DNA from: Hirsutella rhossiliensis
Taxonomy: Eukaryota; Ascomycota; Sordariomycetes; Hypocreales; Ophiocordycipitaceae
Length of the DNA: 64,000 nucleotides
Direction of reading: 5' to 3'
Assembly (NCBI RefSeq): GCF_020360975.1
Contig: NW_025408684.1
Coordinates: 1,116,001 to 1,180,000 of the forward strand
In this document: piece by piece, positions 24,740 to 36,348 of the stretch
Numbering within the stretch: the first letter of the stretch is position 1
Layout of the letters: every line of letters begins with the position of its first letter
Made by a program: the position numbers and the translations under genes
The notes under the pieces: model-generated
What the model saw: the letters and a program-made list of their open reading frames with translations, nothing else
Told to the model about the DNA's origin: nothing
Databases searched by the model: none

Positions 24740-26822
24740 AAGTAAAGAACTATAGTAAGTTAAGTACTTAAGTAGTTCCTAAGTATTTTCTTTTAGTTTA
24801 TATCCCTTTTACTTAATAAGGTATTTTTATTACTAACTTTATTTTCTTATATTTAGTATTTATTTAGCTTTATATTCTTAATTATTATTAACTTTAATTT
24901 TATCTTATAATTTAGCGTTTTATAGTATTAGTTTTAATAATAAGATATAAAATATTAGGTATATTTATATTATTATTAGTAGCGAAAGTTTATAATTAAC
25001 TTTTAAAATAGTTTTCTTAACCTTAAATAGTCTAAGTTTCTTAAAATCTAATTTATTACTTAGTCGTTTTATTTTAATATTTTATTATATAAGGTAGACT
25101 ATATCTCTCTCTTAAAAGATTAGTCCTTATAATCTTTCCTAATTATAGTAAGTAGATATTTATTCTCTAATAAATTAAAGTTATTATTATATTTCTTTAT
25201 ATAATTTTTATAGTTAATCTACTTATAGTATCGCTTATTTTACTTATAGTCTTTATTAAGTAACCTTAAATACTTCTAGGTTATATCTATAATTAGTATA
25301 TATTAATAAGAGCTTAGTTATTTCTATAACTAAGCTATTATAAGCTAGTTACGCTATTAGTAGCTATTTAACTTAATCGTTTTATTTATAGCTAATATAG
25401 TATTATAAATATTATTTAAGCGTTTAGTTAAGTCGTTTTATTTATCTATTTATTTATAGGTAATAAGCTATACTAAGCTTATATTTTATTCTTAATTATA
25501 CTATAAGAGCTTACTAAAACCTAGTTATAAATATACTTTTTTTATTAAAGATAATCTTATTTAGTAGTTTATAATTACTAATAATTATTTATAGGAATAT
25601 ATATACTAGCTCTTTTATATTACTTACTTCTTTATATAGTAAAAAGTACTTATACTTTATTAGTCTATTAAAAATAATAAATATACTATTATACTTAACG
25701 TTAGTTATAGGTTCTTTTAATAGTAATAGCTTTATAATATAGTTAAAAGCTATTAAATCCTATAGTTTCTTTAGTACTAGTAACGGTTATAATTCTTTAT
25801 ATAGTTTATATTATTTAGCTTTACTTTATATATAAAGTTTATATTCTTTAAGAACTTATTATACTACTTTTTTAAGCTATAAAAAGTTATATTATCGTTT
25901 AATTTATTTTATTATTTTTTAGATTCCTTAGTATCTATATATTAAATATTTATATATATCCTATATAACTTTATCTTATAATTCTAGTAGTATCTAGATT
26001 TTATTTTTATATATTAAAACTTTAAATATTCTATATTATATCTATTTAATACTTTTTATTCTTTTATTTATTTTAAGATCTTTTAATATATTAAGTTATT
26101 AAGTTATACTTTAAATATTATATTTAGCTATTATTACTAGTAGTTCTTATTTTTATTAATTTCTAAGAGCTATCCTTTTATTATAAGTACTTTTATATTA
26201 TAGTTACTTTATTAACTAAAGGTATTAGCTCGACCGTTTTCTATTCCTTTTCTATAAATTATTTTATAGTTAAATTCTAATAAGTATTCGGCTTATTAGA
26301 TCTATTATCCGTTTAACTATAATATTATTATAAAGTATAAGATATTTTTATAATCTATATAAACCTTAACTTTATACTTACTATTAAGAAGGTAGTATTA
26401 AAATTCCTTAAAAGCTTAAATAATTATAAGGAATTCTTTATTATAAATAAGGTAATTAAGTTTTATACTATATAGCTTTTTTAAGTAGAATATAATTAGT
26501 TATAGTCTTCCTTCTTTATCTTTTTATTTAATTTATACTCTTAAAGTAAAGTCTAATATATTAGTTTTAAGTTTAATTTATTATTTTAGATTAAAGGTAG
26601 TTAAGACTAGTTCTTATATAATTATAGTTTTAATATATTTAAAAGCTTAATTAGCTTTATCGTCCTATATAAATTCTTTTTCCTTCTTTATTAAGTTATA
26701 TAATAGTACTATAATCTTTTTAAAATCTTTAATTAATTATTAGTAGTAATTTATAAATCCTAGGAAACTTTATATATCCTTAATATTCTTTAACGTTAGC
26801 TATTCTTTAACTAAGTTAAAGT
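24740..26822 (-). mobile_element. G1 retrotransposon fragment: end of reverse transcriptase, RNase H and integrase, RIP-destroyed
   Basis: The stretch 26370-26822 is the same as 1-430 of the left G1 copy, and 26040-26220 is the reverse complement of about 63830-64000 of the right copy. On the minus strand at about 25450-25850 an integrase core relic can be read, with blocks resembling NRLIKYKYFLLYKE after a KLLLLKEPIT-like block. This copy supplies the 3' half missing from the other two. Homology to G1 stops abruptly near 26822; the left end is approximate. Confidence 0.7.
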
Positions 26823-29620
26823 ATCTTTTAAGAATAGCCTTAGTTATCTTTTCCTCTTAATAGTAAGAGGTATTTATAGCTTTTTTACTACCCTCTTACT
26901 TACTATAGTATAATAATTATAGCTAGTATTTATAAGTATATTAAGTCCCTTCTTCTTATTAATACTTACCCTTAGTATTACTAGGCTTAGTATAAGATAG
27001 TCCCTTATTAACTTCTAAGCTTTTTACTATTTCTCTTTTACCCTTAGCGCTTAACTTTATACTAAGGTTCCCTTTTTTCTAAGTTATTATTATCCTCGGC
27101 GTCCCTTTCTTTCTTTATTATACCTACCCTCTAAGGTTCCTATCTCCTCTTCTTATAATAAAGCGCGATATATCCTTTAACTTTATAGTTAAAGTATATT
27201 TAATTCTTTAGCTAGCTCTACCCCCCCCTTTATTTATCTAAGGTATTAATACTAGTTATTAAGGTATCCCTATCTTTATCCTTCCTTTCTTAGGGGTATA
27301 TATCCGCTAGTCTCCTTTAGTTTAAAGGGGGTTATCTTATTTACTAAACCCTCTCTAGCTTAGCTACTATTTACGCTACCTAATTAATATAGGCGGCGAA
27401 GCTTAATATAAGGAGGTCGACTATAGCTAACGCCTTATAAAGCTAGATTCCTAGAGCCCCTTCTAAGAAGACGATCTAAACGTTATATAGCTAAGACCCG
27501 CCTTTAGCTTTAAAAGGTCTCTACTTAAACTTTAAGAGGAATACTATAAACGTTTAACTTTCCCTTTATTTTATTATCTAGATCGCCGCTACCGCGCGTA
27601 ACTAGATATCTACGTTAAGGTAGATTAAGTTAAGGTACTTTAGGAATTCCTTTTTATTATAGCCCTTCTTTACTCTTATTTTATAGTATATAGCGACCGT
27701 TTATTATAGCCCGGCGTCTAGGTAGTTATAGATAAGGTAGAAGATTTCCCTTAAGCTTAAAAAGAATTCTTTATTAATCTATACTTCTCCCTCCTTTAAG
27801 TTATTAGGATATCTATATTATATCCTTTTAGTCCGATCTCTTTTTAGGCTTTATAGCCTTATCTAAAAGGAGCTTTAGATATATTAAGGGCTAGCGTATA
27901 CTTAGTATAGTAGTATAGGGCTAAATAATTATTTATCTAAAGCTAAGGAGAAAGGAAGAAAACTCTATCTTAGTCGCGATAGTTATTTATCTTCCTTAAT
28001 CCTTAGCTCGACCTATATTTAAGTACTATTTAGCCTAAGTTTAGGTCAAGCTTTGCCTATATATAGGTCTACTTTAGCCTAACTTTAATATAGTCGCTAT
28101 AGTATAACCTTAGCCTTCTATAAGCATAGCCTATAATAAGGAGTAAAAGTATATATAATAGTATATAACTAGCTTTAGTAAGCTTATAATATCCCGCCCC
28201 CTTTATATTAGCGTATAGTAATAGCTCTTAGTACTATAATATAAAGGATAGTACTTTAGTATATAAAGCTTTACTCCTTTTTATATAAGGCTTTATAGAT
28301 ACTTCTTTTTACTATAGTTATATTATATTAGCGTTTTTATATCTTAGCTACCTTTTTAATTACTATAAGTATACGTTCTATTTATATAGTAGCTACTACT
28401 ATATATAAGGGAACGCTAATAAAGCTTATAAAGGTATTACTAAGATTACTTATTATTAAAGTTACTATTATTAAACCTAACCTCCTTTTTATCTTAGTAT
28501 ATACGCCCCTTTACTACTTAAAGTATATTTACCTATACCTCTTAGCGCGGGTACTTTAAAACTAATAGGATTTACTACTATAGCTTATATAGCGGCCTTC
28601 TTACCGCTACCTCTTCCTATCCTTAGCTATTAAAGTAAAAATAAAGATATCCTTTTTTAAGCTATAAAAGAAGATAAAAAATATATATATAATAGGCTTA
28701 TAAGAAAGGCGGTAAGTATTACTAAGATTAGTCTCTATATAGCCCTAGGCTTTATAACGCTAGCTTTAATAGATATTATCTATACTATTTATATAAGTAT
28801 AGGTATAATAAGCTTATAAGAAAAGTAGTAAGGGTTACTAAGGTCGGTCTTTATATAGCCTAGAGCTTTATAACGCTAGCTCTAGTAAACGTTATCTATA
28901 CTATTTATATAAGTATAAGGCTAGCTTAATTAAACTATATAATTAAACGTTAGTTTTAAAGGTAGCTATAATAGCTATTTTATATATAAAGATATAAAGA
29001 AGGTTAAATAAAAGGTAGATTATACTATTATAAAGTATATAGAGGTATAGGCTTAAGTATAGTTTATAAAAAGAAAGTTAATAATCTATAAAAAAGAAAA
29101 AAAAGAGGAGTATAAGCTTAGCCTATATAAGTATAAAGGCCGCTTATATATAGGCTTAGCTTAGACTTTAGTCTAGGCCTATATAAGGTAAAAGCCCTTA
29201 TACCGCTAGTATTAATAATATAGCTAGCGAATTCCTTAAGTTAAAAGTATATAAGGGGTAGCTTAAGGGCGGCTTAAGTAAGAATTTATTCTTTAAAATA
29301 TTTCTCTTACTCTTAACTAAGCCGCTAATATAACTCTTATACCTCTCTTATTAATAGGGCACCTTTAAGACGCGTTTAAAGTATACCTCTTAAAATACCT
29401 TACTTATAACTAGTATATATCTATAGTATCTTATTTCCAATATTAAAAAGTACTTCCTAGAGCTAGTCTTTAGTATATCTAAAAGCTTAAGGTATTATAA
29501 TTTAAATAGTATATTATTTATAATTATTAGATAGAATATATATAAGAAAACCTAGTTACGATATAATATTAATATCGGCGCGAGGGTAGTAGGGATATAC
29601 TAGAAGGGGGGTATGCTATA
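26823..29620. other. RIP-mutated sequence between the G1 fragment and the gene island, not assigned
   Basis: Strongly CpA/TpG-depleted, with no ATG-initiated frame. The minus strand around 27500-27960 reads as a charged, possibly Gag-like peptide with RIP-type stops, but too weakly to call. It contains a 116-bp tandem duplication (28696-28927). The mutated composition ends near 29620. Confidence 0.5.
28696..28927. repeat. Tandem duplication, two units of about 116 bp
   Basis: The sequence starting GCTTATAAGAAA at 28696 recurs at 28812 and can be followed for the whole unit. The two copies differ mostly by C/T and G/A changes, so the duplication predates at least part of the RIP. Confidence 0.75.
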
Positions 29621-30450
29621 AGCTAGGTGGCTAACGTTAGACGTGAACTCCTAATAGTGTTTCTATAATTCTCCGCACTAACTTTTGCTTTGCGGAATTT
29701 GTCGGCTACTGTCGTGTATCTCCTATATGAAAGGCGGCCTTTAAACAGGCCGGCATAGTTATACGAGACAATACAAGATCCCGTCTAGGTAGTTTCGCAG
29801 TACTTCCGAGACTCATACCCTGTTGAGTGTGCGATGGCCACACGTAGGTCACTTTCAAGGGGCTGATAAATCAGACTTAAGCTGCAAGAAGTACATACCT
29901 CCCTAGGTAAGTAGGTACCTAATTGCAACTGGTCGTCTCACTGAGAGAAAAGTACCTAAACTACCTACCTAGGTACCTACCTATAGCAGAGCCAGTACCG
30001 TTTTTCTAGCTCCCTTCGGCAAGTCCTAAGTACCTGCTGACTAAAGCGGGGTTAATCGGTCCAGTGACCTAGGGCTGGCCTTTCGGACATTCAAAGGGAT
30101 GCGGCGCTCCCCCAGCGCGAGCTGCTGGTCGATCTGGGGCGCATGGCTTGAGCATCACGTTCCCCATCCACATGACTTGTTCTTGGTAACTCATGGCCTG
30201 TGGCGATGTCCAGGTGCATGCCCTACGATATCTCCATCTAAACTTCCCTTGCGATAGCGACCTCGGACCTACCGTTCGCACCATGCCGCGAGTTTCGCCT
30301 GTACGGCGCTGAACCAACAAAGCTACCCTCGGCGCCCACGTTATTTGGGTTCGACGCTGTCTGCCTGCACCTCGATCTACTAATGGGCAGCTTTTCCATC
30401 GGCGAGGGCACAATACATCGAAAAACTCCTAGACGCCATCGACGTCGACA
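29621..30450. other. Island edge and upstream region of ATG9
   Basis: Normal composition (frequent CA and TG) begins near 29620. About 29900-29985 holds a cluster of palindromic CCTAGGTA/GGTACC steps, like a tract at the opposite edge near 49650-49690. No coding region is supported; the 114-codon minus-strand frame at 30069-30413 shows no protein features. The promoter and 5' UTR of ATG9 must lie here. Confidence 0.5.
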
Positions 30451-33277
30451 ATGGCCGGCAACCTCTTCGGCCGCCTTGCCCCGTCCTCACGAGGCACCCG
30501 GTCGTTCTATGAGGAGCTGCGCTCGCACGATGATGCCGACTTGGAAGAGGGGGCAGGCCTGAACGTCGACGAAGAAAACTTCCGGCAGCAGCTCAGCGGG
30601 TTCGATGCCGAAGCCCTGGCAGCCGGCGACAGCCGCCTCACCGTTGACAGCGCCGCGGGGGGCGGTGGCCACTTGGGCAAGGCGACCAGACAGCATCGAG
30701 GCCTTGGCGAAGTACCAACGCGGTGGCCCGTCCACGACGACGAACTGGACAGTGATGTTCCGGCATCCTTGTTGGTAGAGCCCAACGACGTCGACACATT
30801 TCATCCAGGCGGACAAATGCCTGAAAACCGGCAGCCCCAGACACGGCCGCCCTACGGCAGTGGGAACCCCGGAAGTAGATCGCAGCTGCAATGGGACGAT
30901 GCGACGGCTCAGCAACGCCTCCATCAAGATGAACCCCGAGGGCCATCGTCTATGCCGCAACCGCGATCTCTTATGAGGGACACCGTCACGGGCGGACGAC
31001 GAGAGAAGTCTCTTTGGAGATGGGCCAATACCTCGAGCCTCGACACCTTCATACGAGACGTTTATCATTATTACGAGGGTTGCGGCCTACTGTGCATTCT
31101 GTGCTCGAACGCCTTGTGGCTCCTGTCAGTGTTTTCCCAACATGGCTAGTCGCCCGTCTCTTCCGCTTGTCTAGCTAACAAATACCTGATAGGGAGACGC
31201 TGTTCGTCGCCGTGTTACTGACGTTCCTGACCCAATGTATTGACTACACCAAGGTTCCTCATAGCAAATCCCTCAACCAAGTTGTCATCAAGCAGTGCAC
31301 AAGAAACATGTCCGGCCTCTGGAGCTTCGGAATCTGGCTTTACTCCTTCTTCTTCATCTGGAAGTCTGTGCAGTACTTCTTCGAGATCCGTCGGCTCATC
31401 CATATCCGCGACTTTTACGTCTACCTACTTGAGATTCCAGAGCAGGACATGCAGACAGTGTCATGGCAAGACATTGTAGCCCGCATCATGACGCTGCGCG
31501 ACCAGAATCCAAAGACGGCCATGAATATGCCCCAAAACCTGCGCCGCTTCATCGGCAGCCAGTCCAAGGAAAGGTTGGATGCTCACGACATCGCGAACCG
31601 GTTGATGCGCAAGGAGAACTACCTCATCGCCATGATCAACAAAGATGTCCTGAACCTTTCACTGCCGCTGCCGCTGCTGCGGGGCAGGCAGCTGTTCTCC
31701 AAGACCATGGAGTGGTATCTGCACTACGGTATCATCGACATGGCGTTCAACGAGCTGGGACAGGTGCGACAAGATTTCCTGCGGGCAGATCGAAGGGGCA
31801 TACTCAGCCAAAAGTTGAAACAGCGGCTTTATTTTGCTGGACTCCTGAACCTCGTCTTTGCGCCGGTAGTGCTCGCTTATGTCATCATCGTCTACTTCTT
31901 CACCTACTACAACGTCAGTCGCCTGTTTGCGCGAGCGGGAGAAGATGCTAATCACAAATCCAGGAGTACCAAAAAGACCCCAAGCTGGCAGCGGCGCGCA
32001 AATACACTGCGCTGGCCGAGTGGAAGTTTCGAGAATTCAATGAGCTACCGCACATCTTCTACGAAAGGCTGCACATGTCGTTCCCATTCGCGACCCGATA
32101 TATTGACCAGTTCCCGAAACGAATGACGGAGGAAATTGCCCGCAGCATCTCGTTCATGTCTGGGGCAATCACAGCGGTGCTCGCCGTCTGCACAGTCCTA
32201 GACTCGGAGCTCTTCCTCGGGTTTGAGATCACCAAGGACCGAACAGTTCTCTTCTACCTCGGCGTCTTTGGAGGCATCTGGGCGATGACGCGCGGAATGA
32301 TCTCTGAAGAGACGAGCGTCTTCAACCCAGAGTACGCGTTGCGAAACGTGATCGAGTACACTCACTACATGCCAGACCATTGGAACGGGCGATTGCACAG
32401 CTTCGAGGTTAAAAAGGAATTTTCCGAGCTGTACAAGATGAAGGTGCTCATATTCCTGGAGGAAGTCATGGGAATCATCACCACGCCGATGCTGCTGCTC
32501 TTCTCGCTGCCCAAGTGCAGTGAGCAGATTGTCGACTTCTTCCGAGAATTCACCATTCACGTCGATGGGCTGGGATACGTTTGTTCGTTTGCCGTGTTTG
32601 ACTTCAAAAAAGGGATCGGCAGGGCTGCGCAGCAGGGGAGAGACCATGACGTTCGCGAAGACTACTACTCGACCAAGCACGGTAAGATGGCTGCCTCATA
32701 TTACGGCTTCTTGGACAACTACGTCATCAACCCCAAGACGGGAATCCCGGGGCATATGCCGCCTGGGGTGCGGCAACAGTTCCATCCGCCACCGGCATTC
32801 CCGAGCCTGAACTCACCGACGCTGGCCGCAGACATGCAGGGCTCCCACGTAGGTCGACCCGTTGAGTCCGGACGGGCCCGAAGCCGGGTAGTGGGACTGG
32901 GAGGATCGCGAGTATCGCGAGCTGGACCTAGCTTCGCTCAACCGTCACCGATGGCATCGGTGCTACTTGATCCACACAACCAGCCGGGAGCGGCCAGTTT
33001 GGGAGCGAGAAGCATGCACCGGTCACGGCATCGTCGAGGGGGCTACCGTGGTGAGGACCAGATCATTGAAGAGGCGGCGGAGGACCGGGCTAGCGAGGAG
33101 CTGGACGGGCACGAGGTTGGGGGCATACTTGGAGAGTCTACATGGGAAACCTCGCCCGGGCAGGATCTGAGCCGCGAAAATAGCGCAGCCAACGCCGAGG
33201 AGCCCGAGGCGGGCGTTTTAGGGCTGATATACCAGCTGCGGCAGACGCAACACAGCAGGCGAGGCGGTGTCGTTTAG
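30451..33277 (+). CDS. ATG9: Autophagy-related protein 9, lipid scramblase of the phagophore
   Basis: Three exons: 30451-31124, 31193-31913 and 31964-33277 (stop TAG), giving 902 residues. Both introns (68 and 50 bp) have GTCAGT donors, TAG or CAG acceptors and nearby GCTAAC/GCTAATC branch-like sites, and the frame closes exactly. ATG9 is the multispanning protein of Golgi-derived vesicles that scrambles phospholipids while ATG2 feeds the growing phagophore. Seen here: an acidic N-terminal start of fungal type (MAGNLFGRLAP, then DEENF), the family core from about residue 210 (IRDVYHYYEG) to about 715 with hydrophobic spans such as LFVAVLLTFL and VLAYVIIVYFFTYY, a conserved block around FPFATRYIDQFPKR, and a disordered tail of about 190 residues. 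Length is normal for filamentous fungi. Family identity is certain; only start choice could shift. Confidence 0.95.
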
Positions 33278-34147
33278 GGAGTCAGAATGTCTCCGGAGTT
33301 AAATCGTGGGACATGCTCGGTAAGGTTCGGGACCCTTGTCGACATGTCGCTCGATTTCAAGAGTTTAGCAGGTATTAAGTTAGTGGCGACACGGGAGGAG
33401 CATAGGCGGTCAAGTGGCTTCACTGTGGCGGCGTTGGCCGATGCCCTTTTACGCATGCACAATTGAGGTGCCGGAGCGCGTCCTAAGATTTCCGCCACGG
33501 CAGCCGGCGCGGTGCCGGTCGAGGGCGGACATGACGGAGTAAAGTTGAGGCTCGGCGATGGTTCGCCGCGTCACGGCAATTCGGCACTGTACCTATCCAG
33601 TAGACATTGATGAGTGGCGACTGTGGAGAGAGCCCGCTCATGCTAGGGAAAGTACAGTGCTCGGAAGCCGAGCCGTACTGTAACAGGTCTCCATGGCGCA
33701 AGCTCGGCTGCCGGACTCCGAGGCCGTCACCGGAGCAGAGCAACACCAACGGCGGAAATTTTTGCCAGCGCAGCCAACATCATCATCGACTCCTGCTTTG
33801 CCTCTCCCATTACCAGCATCCTTACCTGGTGTTTTGGCTCCAGCGACACGGCCAAGACGAAGCCACTCTTGCACGACCTCGGAGCCTTTTCGCTGTCTCA
33901 AGGCCTTGCCCTGTAAACTGTCCTCCGCTCCCGCTCCCGCTCCCGCTCCCGCTCGCCACGGCCGCAAACCTACCTCCGCTGCAGTATCCCACTGTTGGCG
34001 ATCCATTAGCCCGCTCCTCTCCAGGTCGCCGAGCTCCCCGCGTGCGTCATCCATTCGCCATTGCGCTGCGTTCTTTCCGGCATCGCTGTCAACCTGGCTG
34101 CCCTGGACTCCAAGTCCTTCGGCAGAGCTCCCGAAGCTGTGGCCGAA
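33278..34147. other. ATG9 3' region and mitoferrin upstream region
   Basis: No gene is supported. Two overlapping plus-strand frames starting at 33607 and 33693 run across the mitoferrin start in other phases; they are low-complexity and Pro/Arg/Ser-rich, so I treat them as chance frames in GC-rich DNA. A CTCCCG hexamer run lies at 33923-33955. Confidence 0.5.
33923..33955. repeat. CTCCCG hexanucleotide run, about five units
   Basis: Simple repeat about 190 bases upstream of the mitoferrin ATG, probably in the 5' UTR or core promoter. Pyrimidine-rich tracts of this kind are common in fungal promoters. Confidence 0.7.
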
Positions 34148-35574
34148 ATGGCCCAGCCAAGTGCCGAGCCGGCTGAGGACTATGAGTGGGTGCCCGCGCC
34201 TGCTATCGCTCAGTCTGCCGTGTACTGATGGAAAGCTTGTTATGCAGCTACGAATCACTCCCGCCCAACTTTTCCCTGCTCCAGAACATGGCAGCCGGAG
34301 CCTTTGCTGGCATCGCCGTATGTCCAAGCCCCAACCCGACCCGAGGCATCTCCTGGGAATCGCCACGAGTCCTGTCCTCGACTCTGGTGGGCAAGCGGCT
34401 GACTGCGATATCCAGGAACATACCGTCATGTATCCCATTGACGCCATCAAGGTATGGCGGCCCAAACGCCACTCCCCTCAGTCAGGGAGTTCCCCCGCTG
34501 GTATCAGCACTGACAGTTTTGGGCAGACTCGAATGCAGGTTCTCAATCCGAATGCCACGACCGCATACACCGGAGTCTTGCGCAGTACCTACCAAATAGC
34601 CTCTTGCGAAGGCTTCCTCAGCTTGTGGCGCGGCATGTCTAGCGTCATCATCGGAGCAGGTGAGCCACGGCCATTGTCATCCAGGGGCCTCTCCTGCTGA
34701 CCGAGCAACCCAGGCCCTGCCCATGCAGTATACTTTGCGACGTACGAGGCTGTCAAGCACGCCATGGGAGGCAACCAAGTCGGCGTTCACCATCCTCTCG
34801 CTGCCGGTGTGTCCACGCGTCGACCTTTCTGACGGCGTCGCCTACTCTCACCCTTTCTCTCCGTCCGGGAGCTAACACGGGAATCTTGACAGCAACGAGC
34901 GGCGCCGCCGCCACCATTGCCAGCGATGCCTTCATGAACCCGTTTGACGGTATGTGTGCTCGACCTTTGCTCGTGTGTGCCGGGCTGACGCATCTCACGT
35001 GTCCCAGTCATCAAGCAGCGCATGCAGATCCAGAACTCGAGCAAGATATATCGCTCCATGGTCGACTGCGCCAAGTACGTGTATAGGAACGAGGGCATCG
35101 GTGCCTTCTACATCTCCTACCCGACCACGTTATCGATGACAGTCCCATTCACGGCACTGCAGTTCCTCGCCTACGAGTCCATCTCGACGACGATGAATCC
35201 ACAAAAAAAATACGATCCCCTGACGCATTGCTTGGCAGGCGCCGTGGCAGGCGGTTTCGCCGCCGGTTTGACGACTCCAATGGACGTTGTCAAGACGATT
35301 CTGCAAACTCGTGGCACTTCCTCCGACCCCCAAGTCCGCAACGTGAGCGGTTTCGTCGGCGGATGCCAGCTCCTCTACCGCCAGGAAGGATTTCACGGCT
35401 TTTTCAAGGGCGTCCGGCCTAGGATTGTCACGACAATGCCAAGCACCGCCATTTGCTGGTCGGCCTATGAGTTTTCCAAGTAGGACTCTCCTGGGAACCC
35501 GTCTATCATCTGCGTCTAGCTGCTGACCACTTCCCTCCAGAGCCTACTTTATCAAGCGCAACGATAAATCGTGA
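34148..35574 (+). CDS. Mitoferrin-type mitochondrial carrier (MRS3/MRS4 family iron transporter)
   Basis: Eight exons: 34148-34185, 34248-34317, 34416-34451, 34527-34659, 34714-34806, 34893-34949, 35008-35479 and 35541-35574 (stop TGA), giving 310 residues. All seven introns are GT-AG and the frame closes. The protein sits in the mitochondrial inner membrane and imports ferrous iron for haem and Fe-S cluster synthesis. Three carrier repeats are visible, each with the PxDxxK signature: P43-D45-K48 (YPIDAIKTRMQ), P140-D142-K145 (NPFDVIKQRMQ) and P233-D235-K238 (TPMDVVKTILQ). LPPNFSLLQNMAAGAFAG leading into EHTVMYPIDAIK is typical of mitoferrins rather than other carriers. The tiny first exon and the 36-base third exon rest on homology-guided splicing. 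It ends convergently with the co-chaperone gene at 36349. Substrate is inferred from family resemblance. Confidence 0.9.
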
Positions 35575-36348
35575 GACTTTAGCTTATGAATCTGGCGACC
35601 GTCAGCCGTCGCGAAAGGAACGGCTATCTCCCGTAGGCATTGGGTAAGCAGGGCTTCTCGGTGGACCGAAGCGAATCCGCGTCAACCAAGCCGCGATGCC
35701 GCGGCGTAGACTTGCAATTTTGCTTCGATATCTTTTGATTACGTGTTCCGGCTCGATACACGCAGGCTCGCCAGACTCACTCATTGCCGGAAATGTGGGA
35801 TTCCGCAGAAGAGGGCGGCTGCGCTTCCCGGTGACGAATATGTATACAGAGCGGCGCAAAGTCTCGGCGGGTTCCAACTTACTTGGCTGCTGAAGAGGGT
35901 ATGGGTCCGGAGGATTGTGCGACAATGACTTTGGGAGTGAATGCTCGTTTCGGGATGCAGGCATCGGATGCACCTAGATAATCATTGCTCGGTTTCCACA
36001 GGGAAATGCGTTGGCAGCGGATGTGCGTGGCCAGAACCAGCCTGCGGTCTATTGCTTTGCTCCCGGGCTCCAGCGTAACGTGCAATCATCATACATTGCC
36101 GAGTTTCTACGTTAAGGGTCCCGAAAGCCCCGCCTGCGAATCTTTCACCTCGGCCCGGCAGCTCGATATACTCTAGCAGCTGGAAAATAGGCACGCACCT
36201 GCGGCTGAGACTACACTTCCAGACTCTAGAGGTTAGTAGGTACAACCACGCAGTCGACAATAGTATCAATAAACGCCCCGCCCTTGCCCTGCTGCGGGCG
36301 CGGTAGTGCATGAGCACTTCCGCTAACGTCAGCGCCGTCGTCAGCATT
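35575..36348. other. Convergent intergenic region
   Basis: Lies between the 3' ends of the mitoferrin gene (+) and the DNAJC3-like gene (-), so it holds two 3' UTRs. Short frames on both strands lack any conserved feature. No terminator motif can be claimed. Confidence 0.5.

Noticed and set aside
33638..34700. Long frames on both strands around the mitoferrin start (275 and 335 codons)
   Set aside because: Low-complexity Pro/Arg/Ser-rich products without conserved blocks, and the mitoferrin exons explain the region.
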